Assembly (NCBI RefSeq): GCF_003751445.1
Contig: NZ_RJUU01000002.1
Location: 1,399,051 to 1,463,050 of the forward strand
DNA length: 64,000 bases
Direction of reading: 5' to 3'
From: Streptomyces sp. 840.1
GTDB taxonomy: Bacteria > Actinomycetota > Actinomycetes > Streptomycetales > Streptomycetaceae
In this document: positions 26,520-34,945 of the stretch, piece by piece
How positions within the stretch are numbered: the first letter of the stretch is position 1
Layout of the letters: every line of letters begins with the position of its first letter
Notes under the pieces: model-generated
Database searches by the model: none
Seen by the model: only the letters and a program-made list of their open reading frames with translations
What the model was told of the DNA's origin: nothing
Translations under genes and position numbers: made by a program

Positions 26520-26804
26520 ATGGCGACCACCGCCCGCGCGAGCGTGCAGCACGAGGACGAGCGGGTCCGCGTCACCCGGTGGGATTTCGAGCCGGGCCAG
26601 AGCACCGGTCGTCACCTGCACGCGTACGACTACGTCGTCGTACCGGTCACCGACGGGAACACCGACGTGATCACCCCCGACGGGACGGCCACCCCGTCAC
26701 AACTGCGGGCAGGCGTCTCCTACGCGCGCCCGGCCGGCGGTGAGCACGAAGTCGTCAACGTGGGCACCTCGCCGCTGGCCTTCGTCGAGATCGAGATGAA
26801 GTAG
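26520..26804 (+). CDS. Small cupin-domain protein
   Basis: A 94-residue single cupin barrel. The first metal motif is the GRHLHAYDYVVVP segment (HxH and a Tyr/Asp in place of the usual Glu region) and the second is GGEHEVVNVG. Cupins of this size act as dioxygenases, isomerases or sugar-binding sensors. ATG 26520 is preceded by AGGAG at good spacing; the upstream in-frame extension to 26235 crosses the GH76 promoter and is rejected. Monocistronic. Confidence 0.88.
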   Translation: MATTARASVQHEDERVRVTRWDFEPGQSTGRHLHAYDYVVVPVTDGNTDVITPDGTATPSQLRAGVSYARPAGGEHEVVNVGTSPLAFVEIEMK

Positions 26805-26898
26805 CCCGGACCCGGAGGCCGGCGGGATCGGGCGGAGCGCCGGGCGGCCGGCGCGGGCTCAGAGCAGTGAACGCGATGATCGATGTCGGGCCGTCGGC

Positions 26899-26939
26899 CC
26901 GCCTGCTTCGCCGATACCCATCGATCCGCCTGCTTCGCC
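26899..26939. repeat. Two direct 14-bp repeats, 27 bp apart
   Basis: CCGCCTGCTTCGCC occurs at 26899-26912 and 26926-26939 in the non-coding gap before the FG-GAP gene. The spacing of 27 bp puts the copies on nearly the same DNA face only loosely. Possible regulator sites; only two copies. Confidence 0.5.
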
Positions 26940-27055
26940 AACACGTGGGACGCACGCGCACCCACCGAGCCGGACGGCACCTGCGCGGACTGCGGTCCGG
27001 AAGGCGGTGATCCATTCGCGACCGGGCATCCGGAACCGCCGGACACCGTCGGGAC

Positions 27056-28642
27056 GTGCTTGATCACATGAACGTCGAAGATGATGAGCAGGGAGCTGGG
27101 CGGAAACGTGGCGCCAGGCGCCGGTGGGCGATAGGGGCCGGCGCCGTAGTCGCCGCGGCCGCGGTCGCGATCGGAGTGGCCGCGGCCCGGTCCGGGTCCC
27201 CGAACATCGCCGCACCGCATGCCTGCCATACCGCAGCCCACGGCACCGCTCCCGCCGGCGCCCCGGCCAAGGACGGCCGGACGCCGGCCGGCTCCGCGCC
27301 CGTCGCTGACTTCGACGGCGACGGTCACCCCGACCTGGCCATGGGAGCACTGGGCGACGTGGAGAACGCCTCCGCCGGCGGCAGCATCGCGGTGGCGTAC
27401 GGATCGGGCGACGGAACCGCTCTCGCCCGCTGCCAGTACCTCACGCAGAACGACGCCGCGATACCGGGCAAGGCCGACTACGAGGCGTACTTCGGGACCG
27501 ACGTGGTGGCCCGCGACCTCGACGGGGACGGCTACACCGACCTCGCCACCGCCGTCTTCGACGACGAACCGAGCGTGATCATCGTGTGGGGTTCCCCGGA
27601 CGGGCTGAAGAGCGGCGTCCGCGTACCGGGCGCGGGCAGCAGCCATGTCTCCTGGACGCTGGACCAGGCATTGGAGGAGCACCTCGTCGCCGGTGACTTC
27701 GACGGTGACGGGCATGCCGACCTGGTCTTCGGGCTCGGTTCCGGCAAGGGCCTGCTCAAGGGCCCTTTCACACGCTCCGGCACTCCGGCGGGCACTGGCC
27801 CGGTGACCGCACCGCGCCGGCCCGCACCGGGCATCGGCACCGCGAACTACTCCGGTCTCGTCGCCGGGGACCTGGACGGCGACGGTGCCGACGAGCTGAT
27901 CGCCTTCCACCACGATGAGCCCCTCGGAACAGCCAAGTCCGAGGAACGTTGGCCGGTCAGCTACTTCCGTGCCCGCAACGGCGGACTCGCCCAACCGGAT
28001 GACATCGACCTGCCCGACGCAGCGGCGGGCGCGGTCGGCGACGTGAACGGCGACGGCCTCGCGGACCTCGTGCTCAGCCCGAGGCGCGGCAAGGTGAGCC
28101 ACAGCTCGGTGACCGTCGTGTACGGCTCCGAGGCCGGCCCGACGAAGGGAAAGCGGCCGGTCACCATCGACCGCGACACCCCGGGCGTGCCCGGTGCGGA
28201 ACCCCAGGACAAGGACGCCGCCTTCGTCTCCCTGGACACCGGTGACGTCAATGGCGACGGCTACGCGGACGTGGTGGCCGGCTCACCCCGGAGCAAGGAG
28301 TACGCGAAGACGGGCCCGGAACAGGTGTTGCTCCTGCTGGGCGGTCCGAACGGTCCGACCGGTGAGGGGGCACAGGTCGTCGACGCGGGCGACATCGGCG
28401 GCAGGAAGAGCGCGCGAGCCACGTTCGGCATGTCGGTGCGCCTCACCGACATGGACGGCGATCACCGGGCCGACCTGACGGTGGCCGCGCCGGGCGACGA
28501 CAAGGTGCGCAGCTCCGCGTGGGTGCTGCCCGGCACGGGCCACGGGCTGGCGACCGACGGCGTCACCCGGCTGTACGGCGACACCTTCGAGCACACCGGC
28601 AAGCTGCGCCTCTACATGGGAGGCGGCGGGATCGCCCGCTAG
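27056..28642 (+). CDS. Membrane-anchored FG-GAP repeat protein
   Basis: A 528-residue protein starting at GTG 27056 (ATG 27068 also possible). A basic N-terminus is followed by one transmembrane segment at about residues 25-46, so the bulk is extracytoplasmic. At least seven FG-GAP/VCBS blades carry calcium-binding DxDGDG loops (ADFDGDGHPD, RDLDGDGYTD, GDFDGDGHAD, GDLDGDGADE, GDVNGDGLAD, GDVNGDGYAD, TDMDGDHRAD), predicting a seven-bladed beta-propeller like the integrin alpha head. Role is probably binding at the cell surface. Its TAG stop lies in the CTAG target copy of the adjacent IS element, which now separates the gene from its terminator. Confidence 0.9.
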   Translation: MLDHMNVEDDEQGAGRKRGARRRWAIGAGAVVAAAAVAIGVAAARSGSPNIAAPHACHTAAHGTAPAGAPAKDGRTPAGSAPVADFDGDGHPDLAMGALGDVENASAGGSIAVAYGSGDGTALARCQYLTQNDAAIPGKADYEAYFGTDVVARDLDGDGYTDLATAVFDDEPSVIIVWGSPDGLKSGVRVPGAGSSHVSWTLDQALEEHLVAGDFDGDGHADLVFGLGSGKGLLKGPFTRSGTPAGTGPVTAPRRPAPGIGTANYSGLVAGDLDGDGADELIAFHHDEPLGTAKSEERWPVSYFRARNGGLAQPDDIDLPDAAAGAVGDVNGDGLADLVLSPRRGKVSHSSVTVVYGSEAGPTKGKRPVTIDRDTPGVPGAEPQDKDAAFVSLDTGDVNGDGYADVVAGSPRSKEYAKTGPEQVLLLLGGPNGPTGEGAQVVDAGDIGGRKSARATFGMSVRLTDMDGDHRADLTVAAPGDDKVRSSAWVLPGTGHGLATDGVTRLYGDTFEHTGKLRLYMGGGGIAR

Positions 28643-29595
28643 GTGTATTGACCCGCAGCGTTGTTGACACGGCTGATGGGGGGCTGGCCTCCGAGGGCGG
28701 TGTGGCAGCGGTGGTGGTTGTAGGTGTGGAGGAAGTCTGCCAGGGCGGCTGTTCGCTCGTCGTTGGAGGTGTAGGGCCGCAGGTAGGCCCACTCGTCGGC
28801 GAGGGTGCGGTTGAAGCGTTCGACTTTGCCGTTGGTCTGTGGTCGGTAGGGGCGGGTGAGTTTGCCGGTCGCGCCGATGTCGCCCAAGGCCTGTTTCCAG
28901 GCCAGCCCCTTGCGGTAGGCCCAGGCGTTGTCCGTCAGCACGCGTTCGATCCGGGTGATGCCCAGGTCGGCGAAGAACGCGGCGGCCCGGGTCAGGAAGG
29001 CTGCGCAGGTCGCGACCCTCTCGTCGCCATGGATTTCCGTGTAGGCGGGGCGGGAGTGGTCGTCGACCGCGGAGTGGAGGTAGTCGAAGCCCATGTTGCT
29101 GCGGGTGGCGCGGCCGGCCTGGCGGCCCAGGACCTTGTGGCCGCCGCCGTCGGGTATCCGGCCCAGTTTCTTGACGTCGACGTGGACGAGCTCGCCGGGA
29201 CGCTCGCGTTCGTAGCGGCGGATCACCGAGCCGGTTGGCCGGTCCATCCAGGCGAGGCGGTTCAGTCCGTGACGGGTCAGGATCCGGTGGACGGTTGAGG
29301 CGGGAAGGCCGAGGACCGGGCCGATCCGTGCGGGTCCGAGTTTGCGGGACCGGCGCAGGTCGCAGACGCGGGCCTCGATCGCGGCCGGAGTGCGGTGCGG
29401 TGTCGTCCCTGGCCTGCTGGAGCGGTCGGCCAGGCCCGCCTCGCCCTCGGCCCGCCACCGCCGCACCCACTTATGGGCGGTCGCCCTCGAGATGCCCATC
29501 TCGGCAGCGACATGGGCGACGGGACGGCCGGACGTGACTCGTTCGACCAGCAGACGCCTCCCGAAGACCGTCAGCCGGGCATTACGGTGGGACAC
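28639..29595 (-). CDS. IS481-family transposase
   Basis: A 318-residue DDE transposase. An N-terminal helix-turn-helix (VAHVAAEMGISRATAHKW) precedes an rve-type catalytic core with Asp in HVDVKKLG, Asp in VLTDNAWAY and Glu in NGKVERFNR. I chose GTG 29595, 5 nt after GGAGG. The stop codon TAG (28641-28639) is not in the element but supplied by the flanking CTAG target copy. The gene is intact and probably functional. Confidence 0.93.
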   Translation of the reverse strand: MSHRNARLTVFGRRLLVERVTSGRPVAHVAAEMGISRATAHKWVRRWRAEGEAGLADRSSRPGTTPHRTPAAIEARVCDLRRSRKLGPARIGPVLGLPASTVHRILTRHGLNRLAWMDRPTGSVIRRYERERPGELVHVDVKKLGRIPDGGGHKVLGRQAGRATRSNMGFDYLHSAVDDHSRPAYTEIHGDERVATCAAFLTRAAAFFADLGITRIERVLTDNAWAYRKGLAWKQALGDIGATGKLTRPYRPQTNGKVERFNRTLADEWAYLRPYTSNDERTAALADFLHTYNHHRCHTALGGQPPISRVNNAAGQYT

Positions 29596-29695
29596 GAAGA
29601 CCTCCGTGTGGTGTGTTCCTAGACAGCTCCACCACACCGGAGGTCTTCGCCTTTGATCAAGACCCCCGTGTCAACAACGCTCGTGATCAATACAC
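28643..29695 (-). mobile_element. Intact IS481-family insertion sequence with CTAG target duplication
   Basis: 1053 bp bounded by imperfect inverted repeats: both ends read GTGTATTGA inward, and continue with the shared block AGCGTTGTTGACACGG. CTAG is present directly outside both ends (28639-28642 and 29696-29699), the expected 4-bp target duplication for this family. It carries one transposase gene read leftward. Clean ends and an open transposase suggest a recent insertion. Confidence 0.93.
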
Positions 29696-29706
29696 CTAGG
29701 GCCATT

Positions 29707-29751
29707 CGTTCGGATCAGGCCGGACCCCGCGCGCCCGGCCTGATCCGAACG
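29707..29751. terminator. Strong hairpin, former FG-GAP terminator
   Basis: Arms CGTTCGGATCAGGCCGG and CCGGCCTGATCCGAACG (17 bp, perfect) enclose an 11-nt loop. Without the IS element it would lie 7 bp after the FG-GAP stop. It is also downstream of convergent FKBP. Confidence 0.85.
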
Positions 29752-29772
29752 CGAGGCATTGCGCGACAGCTT

Positions 29773-30177
29773 TTAGGTGGGTTTACGGGCAGGAGGCCCG
29801 CCCACGACCGTGAGCAGGTCCACGACGAAGACCAGCGTCGAGCCCGCCGGGATCAACGAAGAGGGCGACTGCCTGCCGTAACCGAGACGCGGGGGAACGA
29901 TGATCTCGCGCCGGCCGCCGACCTTCATTCCCCTCACACCCCGGTCCCAGCCCTTGATGACCTTGCCACCGCCCACGGCGAACTTGAACGGCCGGTCCCG
30001 TTCCCAGGAGGAGTCGAACTCTTTTCCGGACGCGAAGGTGACCCCTACATAGTGAACCTGGACGACCCTGCCCGGCTGCGCCGTGGGCCCGTCCCCGATC
30101 ACGAGGTCCCGGATCGTCAGCTCGGTGGGCGGGTCACCCTCCGGAACCTCAATTCCGGGCTTCGTCAGTTCGCTCAT
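29773..30177 (-). CDS. FKBP-type peptidyl-prolyl cis-trans isomerase
   Basis: A 134-residue cytoplasmic FKBP, without a signal peptide. Active-site pocket residues are visible in VQVHYVGVTFASGKEFDSSW (Tyr, Phe, Asp) and in the segment KVIKGWDRGVRGMKVGGRR, with LGYG near the C-terminus. It speeds proline isomerisation during protein folding. Start ATG 30177 (MSELTKPGIEVP). Monocistronic, convergent with the IS. Confidence 0.94.
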   Translation of the reverse strand: MSELTKPGIEVPEGDPPTELTIRDLVIGDGPTAQPGRVVQVHYVGVTFASGKEFDSSWERDRPFKFAVGGGKVIKGWDRGVRGMKVGGRREIIVPPRLGYGRQSPSSLIPAGSTLVFVVDLLTVVGGPPARKPT

Positions 30178-30665
30178 CACAGTCCCATCGCTCGCCGCCG
30201 GATTCCCTTGCACGGGGAGGCGAGCCGCATGGACGTTCCGTGCGGCATCCGATCACGCTACCGGCAATGCCGAGGCTCCGAGGTGCGCCCCGTGCCACGG
30301 AACACGGCACCGGCATCCGAGGGGGTACCGGAGGCGATCCGGTCAGGGCGAGCCGGGGCCGAACCGGCTCGCGCACCTTGTCTTCGGCGTCTTAGTCCGA
30401 GGGAGGTGACGGTCCCTGCGGCCGACTTCAGGCGAACCTGTCCGAAATGGTCTCCCAGCAGGACGATCTCGATGCTGATCCGGATTTCGATGGGTCGTAC
30501 CCATGGATCCTTCGCGCCGATTGGTGCATTCTCCGCCCACCTGCACGGCGCGACACGCACCGAGTGGATTGCCGCAGTCCGAATCACGGCTCCCGCTTGT
30601 GCGGCGGCGAACAGGAAGTGGTACGCGGGCCGCCCGCGCACCGATATGAACTAGGAGGCATCCTC
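30178..30665. other. Divergent gap between FKBP and LLM genes
   Basis: 488 bp with no frame I accept. It contains a 15-bp palindrome, ATGGGT-cgt-ACCCAT at 30490-30504, lying about 160 bp before the LLM gene; this could be an operator. The rest is unremarkable. Confidence 0.45.
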
Positions 30666-31886
30666 ATGGAGTTCGGACTCTTCCTCAACGGATTCATTCC
30701 CGGCATGGCGGCTCACGACCGCTCCTGCGAACACCTCGCCCTGAAGCGGGAGATGGACCTCGCCATCAAGGCTGACAAGCACAACTGGAAGTACGTCTGG
30801 TTCGGTGAGCACCACTCGCTGACCGAGTACAGCCACATGTCGGCGCCCGAGGTCGTGATGGGCTACGTCGCAGCGAAGACCGAGCGGATTCACCTCGGCA
30901 CAGGCATCAACAGCCTTTCCCCGCGCAAGGAGCACCCGGTCCGCTTCGCCGAGCGGGCCGCGATGCTGGACCACATCACCGAGGGCCGCTTCGAATGGGG
31001 CACGGGGCGCGGCGCGGGAAGCCATGAGGTCGCCTCGTTCAACATCATGGACACGGCTTCGACCAAGGCCGAATGGGACGAGGTCGCGCCGGAGGTCGTG
31101 CGGATGTGGGAGCAGTACGACTACTCCTTCCACGGTGAGCACTTCACGGTTCCGACCCCGCACAACATCCTGCCGAAGCCGTACGGGCACTCGCACCCGC
31201 CGATCTGGATGGCTTGCGGCAACCCTTCGTCTTTCGCCAAGGCCGGATCGCTGGGCATCGGGGCGATCGCCTTCAACTTCGAGCCGATCTTCGAGCTGAA
31301 GGGCCGCATCGACTCCTACAAGGAGGCGGCCGCGAACCCGGTCCAGCTCCTCGGCGACTACCAGAACAACAACGTCATGATGACCAACACGGTCATCTGC
31401 CTCAACGACCGCAAACGGGCTCGTGAGATCGCCATGCACGCAGGTCTCGGCTACCTGGTCACTCTGGTCAACCTCTACCACGACACCATGCCGAAATCGA
31501 TGGACGAGAGGACGTGGCCGACCCCGCCGATCGCCTTCAGCGAGCTCGGCGGGGAAGAGATCCTCGACGAGATCATCAAGGCGGGCCTGTTGCTGTGCGG
31601 CACGCCCGACGAGGTCTGTGAACAGGTCGCCGCCTACCAGAGCGTTGGCTGCGACCAGTTGGTCTTCGGTATGACCGGCGGCATGTCCTTCGACGAACAC
31701 CTGGAGATGATCGAGATCTTCGGCGACAAGGTCGTCCCCGAGTTCGACACGAATCCGGAGCACTCCACCGCCGTCTACCGCCGGGGCGCGCAGGGGCCCA
31801 AGTACCCGTCGCACAGCCACCCTGTCCCCGCGGACCTCAAGCACACCGTGCTGCCGCCGAACGCGATCCTTCCGCTGGAGTCCTGA
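30666..31886 (+). CDS. LLM class flavin-dependent oxidoreductase (luciferase-like monooxygenase)
   Basis: A 406-residue TIM-barrel flavoprotein of the LuxA-like group. Visible are WFGEHHSLTEYSHMSAPEVVMGYVAAKTERI near the N-terminus, GTGRGAGSHE in the flavin phosphate region, and PPIWMACGNPSS before the insertion. It uses FMNH2 (or F420H2) supplied by another enzyme to oxidise an organic substrate. ATG 30666 is 8 nt after AGGAGG. The longer in-frame extension to 30447 is non-coding. No reductase lies next to it. Confidence 0.93.
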   Translation: MEFGLFLNGFIPGMAAHDRSCEHLALKREMDLAIKADKHNWKYVWFGEHHSLTEYSHMSAPEVVMGYVAAKTERIHLGTGINSLSPRKEHPVRFAERAAMLDHITEGRFEWGTGRGAGSHEVASFNIMDTASTKAEWDEVAPEVVRMWEQYDYSFHGEHFTVPTPHNILPKPYGHSHPPIWMACGNPSSFAKAGSLGIGAIAFNFEPIFELKGRIDSYKEAAANPVQLLGDYQNNNVMMTNTVICLNDRKRAREIAMHAGLGYLVTLVNLYHDTMPKSMDERTWPTPPIAFSELGGEEILDEIIKAGLLLCGTPDEVCEQVAAYQSVGCDQLVFGMTGGMSFDEHLEMIEIFGDKVVPEFDTNPEHSTAVYRRGAQGPKYPSHSHPVPADLKHTVLPPNAILPLES

Positions 31887-32296
31887 CCCCGGTCTGTGCG
31901 CCCGGTGGGACTGCGACACCCCAGAAGCCGGCCTTCCGGTTCACCACCTCGTATGAGCAGTCACTCCCCCCCAGAAGCCGCTCCCGTGAACCCGTCGGCA
32001 GTCAGGAGCTGTACGTCCCCGCGCGGTCGGCAGACAGGCTCCGACCGTCGGTCCGCCCGCGCGAGCGCCGGTAACGGTGAGGGCCGGGAGCCCGCCCAGG
32101 CCGCCGGGCCCGACGGTCTTGGCGCGGGCTCGCGCGGACTCCTCGCTGTCGCGCGCCCCACCCGGCACGCGGCCCGCAGCCGCGCGTGGGGTGCGGGGAC
32201 CCGCAGAGCACGGAGCAGGACGAGCAGGTACGCAGGGCCGGAGCGCGGCTGCGCGCCGGCCGGGTCACCGGAGGAGTACTGAGCATGCGGGAGGTC
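31887..32296. other. Intergenic gap, nothing recognised
   Basis: 410 bp between the convergent LLM and HAD genes. The overlapping frames have no binding sites or recognisable composition. I see no clear terminator hairpin either. Confidence 0.5.
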
Positions 32297-32965
32297 TCAG
32301 GCGGGCGTCGGCTCGAAAGGGCTCTCGTCGAGGCGAGAGAGCAGTTCAGCGGCGTCCTGATACACCATCTCGGCGCCGGCCCGTTCCAGAGCGGCGCGGG
32401 GGATACCACCCGACAACAAAGCCACCGCCCGCACACCTGCCCGCGTCGCCGCCTCCATGTCCCACACGGAATCACCCACGAACACCGCGTTCTCGGCGGG
32501 GACGCCGGCCAGCTCACAGGCCAGCCGTACGGGCTCGGGGGAGGGTTTCCCCTCCTCGACGTCGTCTGAACTCGCCGTGTTCCAGATGGCCTCGTCCGCG
32601 TCTATGGCCCGACGAAGGGCCGACAGTTCCGAACCGCTGGCGGAAGTGGCGAGCACGATGCGCCAACCGCGTTCGGCCAGGGTTCGCAGCAGGTCGCCCG
32701 CGCCTGCGAAGGCGGGCAGACGGTCGAAGTAGGTTCCGTAGAGCACCGTGTGCGCGGAGCTGATGGCGGAGTCCTGCTCCCGGTCACGGTGGCTTCCGAG
32801 CAGCCGCTCGATGAGGTCTGCGGAGCTGAGGCCGATAGCCCGATGGATGTCTGTCATCTGCACGGTGTGTCCCGCCTGCCGGAACGCCTCCCACCAGGCC
32901 ACCACATGGAGGTGGTTGGTGTCGGTCAGGGTGCCGTCCACATCAAAGATCGCTGCGCCTGGCAT
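32297..32965 (-). CDS. HAD-superfamily phosphatase (beta-phosphoglucomutase-like)
   Basis: A 222-residue HAD hydrolase. Motif I is IFDVDGTLTDTN, motif II LATSAS, motif III the Lys in EGKPSPEPV, and motif IV VGDSVWDMEAA. The helical cap and the DxDGTLxDT motif place it with phosphoglycolate phosphatase or phosphoglucomutase relatives. I prefer ATG 32965, 9 nt after GGAG; GTG 32971 is possible. The plasmid-stabilisation-like gene lies just upstream on the same strand (17 bp), so they may form an operon. Confidence 0.9.
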   Translation of the reverse strand: MPGAAIFDVDGTLTDTNHLHVVAWWEAFRQAGHTVQMTDIHRAIGLSSADLIERLLGSHRDREQDSAISSAHTVLYGTYFDRLPAFAGAGDLLRTLAERGWRIVLATSASGSELSALRRAIDADEAIWNTASSDDVEEGKPSPEPVRLACELAGVPAENAVFVGDSVWDMEAATRAGVRAVALLSGGIPRAALERAGAEMVYQDAAELLSRLDESPFEPTPA

Positions 32966-32982
32966 GTGCACTCACTCCTTCG

Positions 32983-33309
32983 TCACCGGCCGAGGGCCTT
33001 GCGCAATTCGTCCTTGTTCATCGAGGAGCGGCCGCCAATGTTCTTCTTCCTGGCTTCCTGGTAGAGCTGGTCCTTCGTGGGGCCCTGGGCACCCTGGTGG
33101 GAGCGTTCGCCCCCACGCCGGTAGGCGGATTTCTTGTCCTGGGTGGACGTCTTGCTCGCCTGCCCGGACTCGCCGGACCGTGCTCGCTCCTTGTTCACCG
33201 TCCGGGATGCGATTTCCTTTGCCCGCCGGTCGGAGGCCCCCCGCTCCTTCTGACTGTCTTTGATGTGCTCATACTGACGTTCGCGTTTGGGGGTGGATCC
33301 AGCAGGCAT
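32983..33309 (-). CDS. Small basic protein annotated in relatives as plasmid stabilization, with Rho-N-like C-terminus
   Basis: A 108-residue, highly charged protein (MPAGSTPKRERQYEHIKDSQ...). The last 32 residues (TKDQLYQEARKKNIGGRSSMNKDELRKAL) form a helix-extended-loop-helix like the Rho N-terminal/SAP nucleic-acid-binding motif. The middle is Ser/Arg/Lys-rich and probably disordered. Homologues are widespread in Streptomyces and are usually named plasmid stabilization protein without evidence. Nucleic-acid binding is my inference. ATG 33309 follows AAGGAGTGCATC. Confidence 0.85.
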   Translation of the reverse strand: MPAGSTPKRERQYEHIKDSQKERGASDRRAKEIASRTVNKERARSGESGQASKTSTQDKKSAYRRGGERSHQGAQGPTKDQLYQEARKKNIGGRSSMNKDELRKALGR

Positions 33310-33677
33310 GATGCACTCCTTCACTTCGCCGTGTGCGGGCACGAGGTAGGTGCCGATACGGTGCGGCAAACCGGCGGCCGTCGATCCGCGTTTCCCGTAC
33401 GGGTCCCACTAAACCGCGCCGGACAGGGTGGGGCACGTTCACCCAACCCGGGCCGGACCGCCCGTTCCGCCCCCTGCTCGCGACGAGTCGCGAGAAAGGC
33501 CCGCACGATTCCGGCACGGGGATCCTCTTCGTCGCCCGGACCGAGGAATCCTTGTGGTGGGAATCGTTGGCGGTGCACTCGGGTGATGCGCTGCCCGGCA
33601 GAACTCTGCTTCGGCGGCGGGCCGCCGCCCCGAAGACCTTGGTGCCCACGGCTGACCGGTGTCCGGGGCGGTCCACC
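33310..33677. other. Intergenic gap before the small basic protein gene
   Basis: 368 bp without an accepted frame. On the minus strand GTTT and GGGAAA separated by 14 bp lie about 85 bp upstream of ATG 33309; they only partly match the SigB-type pattern. Confidence 0.35.
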
Positions 33678-34658
33678 TCAGATACCCGTTGCCTTCGGCC
33701 GGAGCCGCCTGAGCGGTCCGTCGAGTTCACGCCGGTAGAAGTCGATGAAACCGTCGGGGTCCGGGCCGGCGTTCTGCATGACAAGCCTGTCGAATCCCGC
33801 GTCGACGAAGCGCTGCGCCCGCTCGGTGTAGCGGGAGGGATCCGGGCCGCACGCGAACTTCTCCAGGATGTCCTGCTCTCGTACGGTCGTGGTCGCAGCG
33901 TCGAAGTTCACCGGATTGGGCAGTTCGCTCATGACTTTCCACCCGGTAACGGCCCAGCGAGACGTCTCCAGGGCAGCCTGTGCCGCGGTGTGCTCGTCGG
34001 GGGCCCAGGCCATCGGAACCTCTGCGTAGCAGGGGCCCCTGCCTCCCGCAGCGCGGTAGTCCCGGACGATCTCCGGCTTGTCCTCCGTGGCGAACAGGCC
34101 GTCGCCCAGTTCTGCGGCGATCCGCGTCGATACCTGACCGCTTGCGGCCACCGCGATCAGGGGCAACTGCTCGGGCAGGTCGAAGACGCGGGCGTCCTCC
34201 AACCGCAGATGCTTTCCCTCGTAGGACTGGTACCCCCCGCTCCACAGCAGCCGAATGATCTCCAGGGCTTCCCGGAGCATCTCGTGGCGGGTGCTGACCG
34301 CGTCGGGGAATCCCTGGCCCGTGACGTGCTCGTTCAGCCGCTCGCCGGACCCCACACCCAGGACGAATCGGCCCTCCGAGAGCAGGGCGAGGGTCGCTGC
34401 GGCCTGGGCGATGACAGCTGGGTGGTAGCGCACGGTGGGACAGGTCACGCCGGTCGCCAACCCGATCCGTGAGGTCTTGGCCGCGATACTTCCCAGTACG
34501 GACCAGGCGAACGGCGAATGCCCCTGGTTGTCGAGCCAGGGGTGGAAGTGATCGCTGATCTCGACGAAGTCGAAGCCTGCCTGCTCGGCGAGAACCGCCT
34601 GCCGTACGAGTTCCGCCGGGCCGAACGCCTCGGCGGCGAGTTTGTAGCCGATGTCCAT
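33678..34658 (-). CDS. LLM class F420-dependent oxidoreductase (FGD-like)
   Basis: A 326-residue TIM-barrel enzyme of the F420-dependent glucose-6-phosphate dehydrogenase-like group. Markers are MDIGYKLAAEAFGPAELVRQA at the start, ISDHFHPWLDNQGHSPFAWSVLG near residue 40, and the GVGSGERLNEHVTG cofactor loop. It would transfer hydride to or from F420. I chose ATG 34658 (MDIGYK), 5 nt after GAGG; ATG 34661 is adjacent. Divergent from the SigB-family sigma gene, and a candidate SigB-type promoter points at it. Confidence 0.92.
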   Translation of the reverse strand: MDIGYKLAAEAFGPAELVRQAVLAEQAGFDFVEISDHFHPWLDNQGHSPFAWSVLGSIAAKTSRIGLATGVTCPTVRYHPAVIAQAAATLALLSEGRFVLGVGSGERLNEHVTGQGFPDAVSTRHEMLREALEIIRLLWSGGYQSYEGKHLRLEDARVFDLPEQLPLIAVAASGQVSTRIAAELGDGLFATEDKPEIVRDYRAAGGRGPCYAEVPMAWAPDEHTAAQAALETSRWAVTGWKVMSELPNPVNFDAATTTVREQDILEKFACGPDPSRYTERAQRFVDAGFDRLVMQNAGPDPDGFIDFYRRELDGPLRRLRPKATGI

Positions 34659-34704
34659 CATGTCCTCGCTTCTCGTGCCCCCGGAGCGTTTCGTCCGCAC
34701 AGAG

Positions 34705-34729
34705 GTACCCGCCCTCGCGGGCCCATAAC
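34705..34729 (-). promoter_or_regulatory. Candidate SigB-type promoter of the F420-type oxidoreductase
   Basis: Read leftward, GTTA (34729-34726), a 15-bp spacer and GGGTAC (34710-34705) match the SigB consensus GNNT-N14-16-GGGTAC/T except for one -35 base. The -10 lies about 46 bp before ATG 34658. Confidence 0.45.
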
Positions 34730-34873
34730 TCCGGCGCTCGGGCGATAGCTCTCCAGGGCGGGTACGGGGCGGTGCCGCGTCGACGCGCGGGGCGGCCCGG
34801 CACACGCAGAGGACCCTCTCCGGGGAAGGAGCGGGGATGAATTGCCCGAGTTCCGAAGGTGTCCTATCCGTAT

Positions 34874-34898
34874 GTGTGGTGAGCCGCCGACAGGGTAG
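34874..34898 (+). promoter_or_regulatory. Candidate SigB-type promoter of the sigma factor gene
   Basis: GTGT (34874-34877), a 15-bp spacer and GGGTAG (34893-34898) match the SigB-type pattern. It lies 48 bp before the sigma gene's ATG, so the factor may transcribe its own gene, as SigB-family genes often do. Confidence 0.5.
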
Positions 34899-34945
34899 GC
34901 GGGGCTCTGCACGGGGGCAGACGACATTTACGGAGAGGCAGCGCC

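Noticed and set aside
26899..26939. Direct repeats considered as a CRISPR seed
   Set aside because: Only two copies of 14 bp with a 13-bp spacer, and no cas genes.
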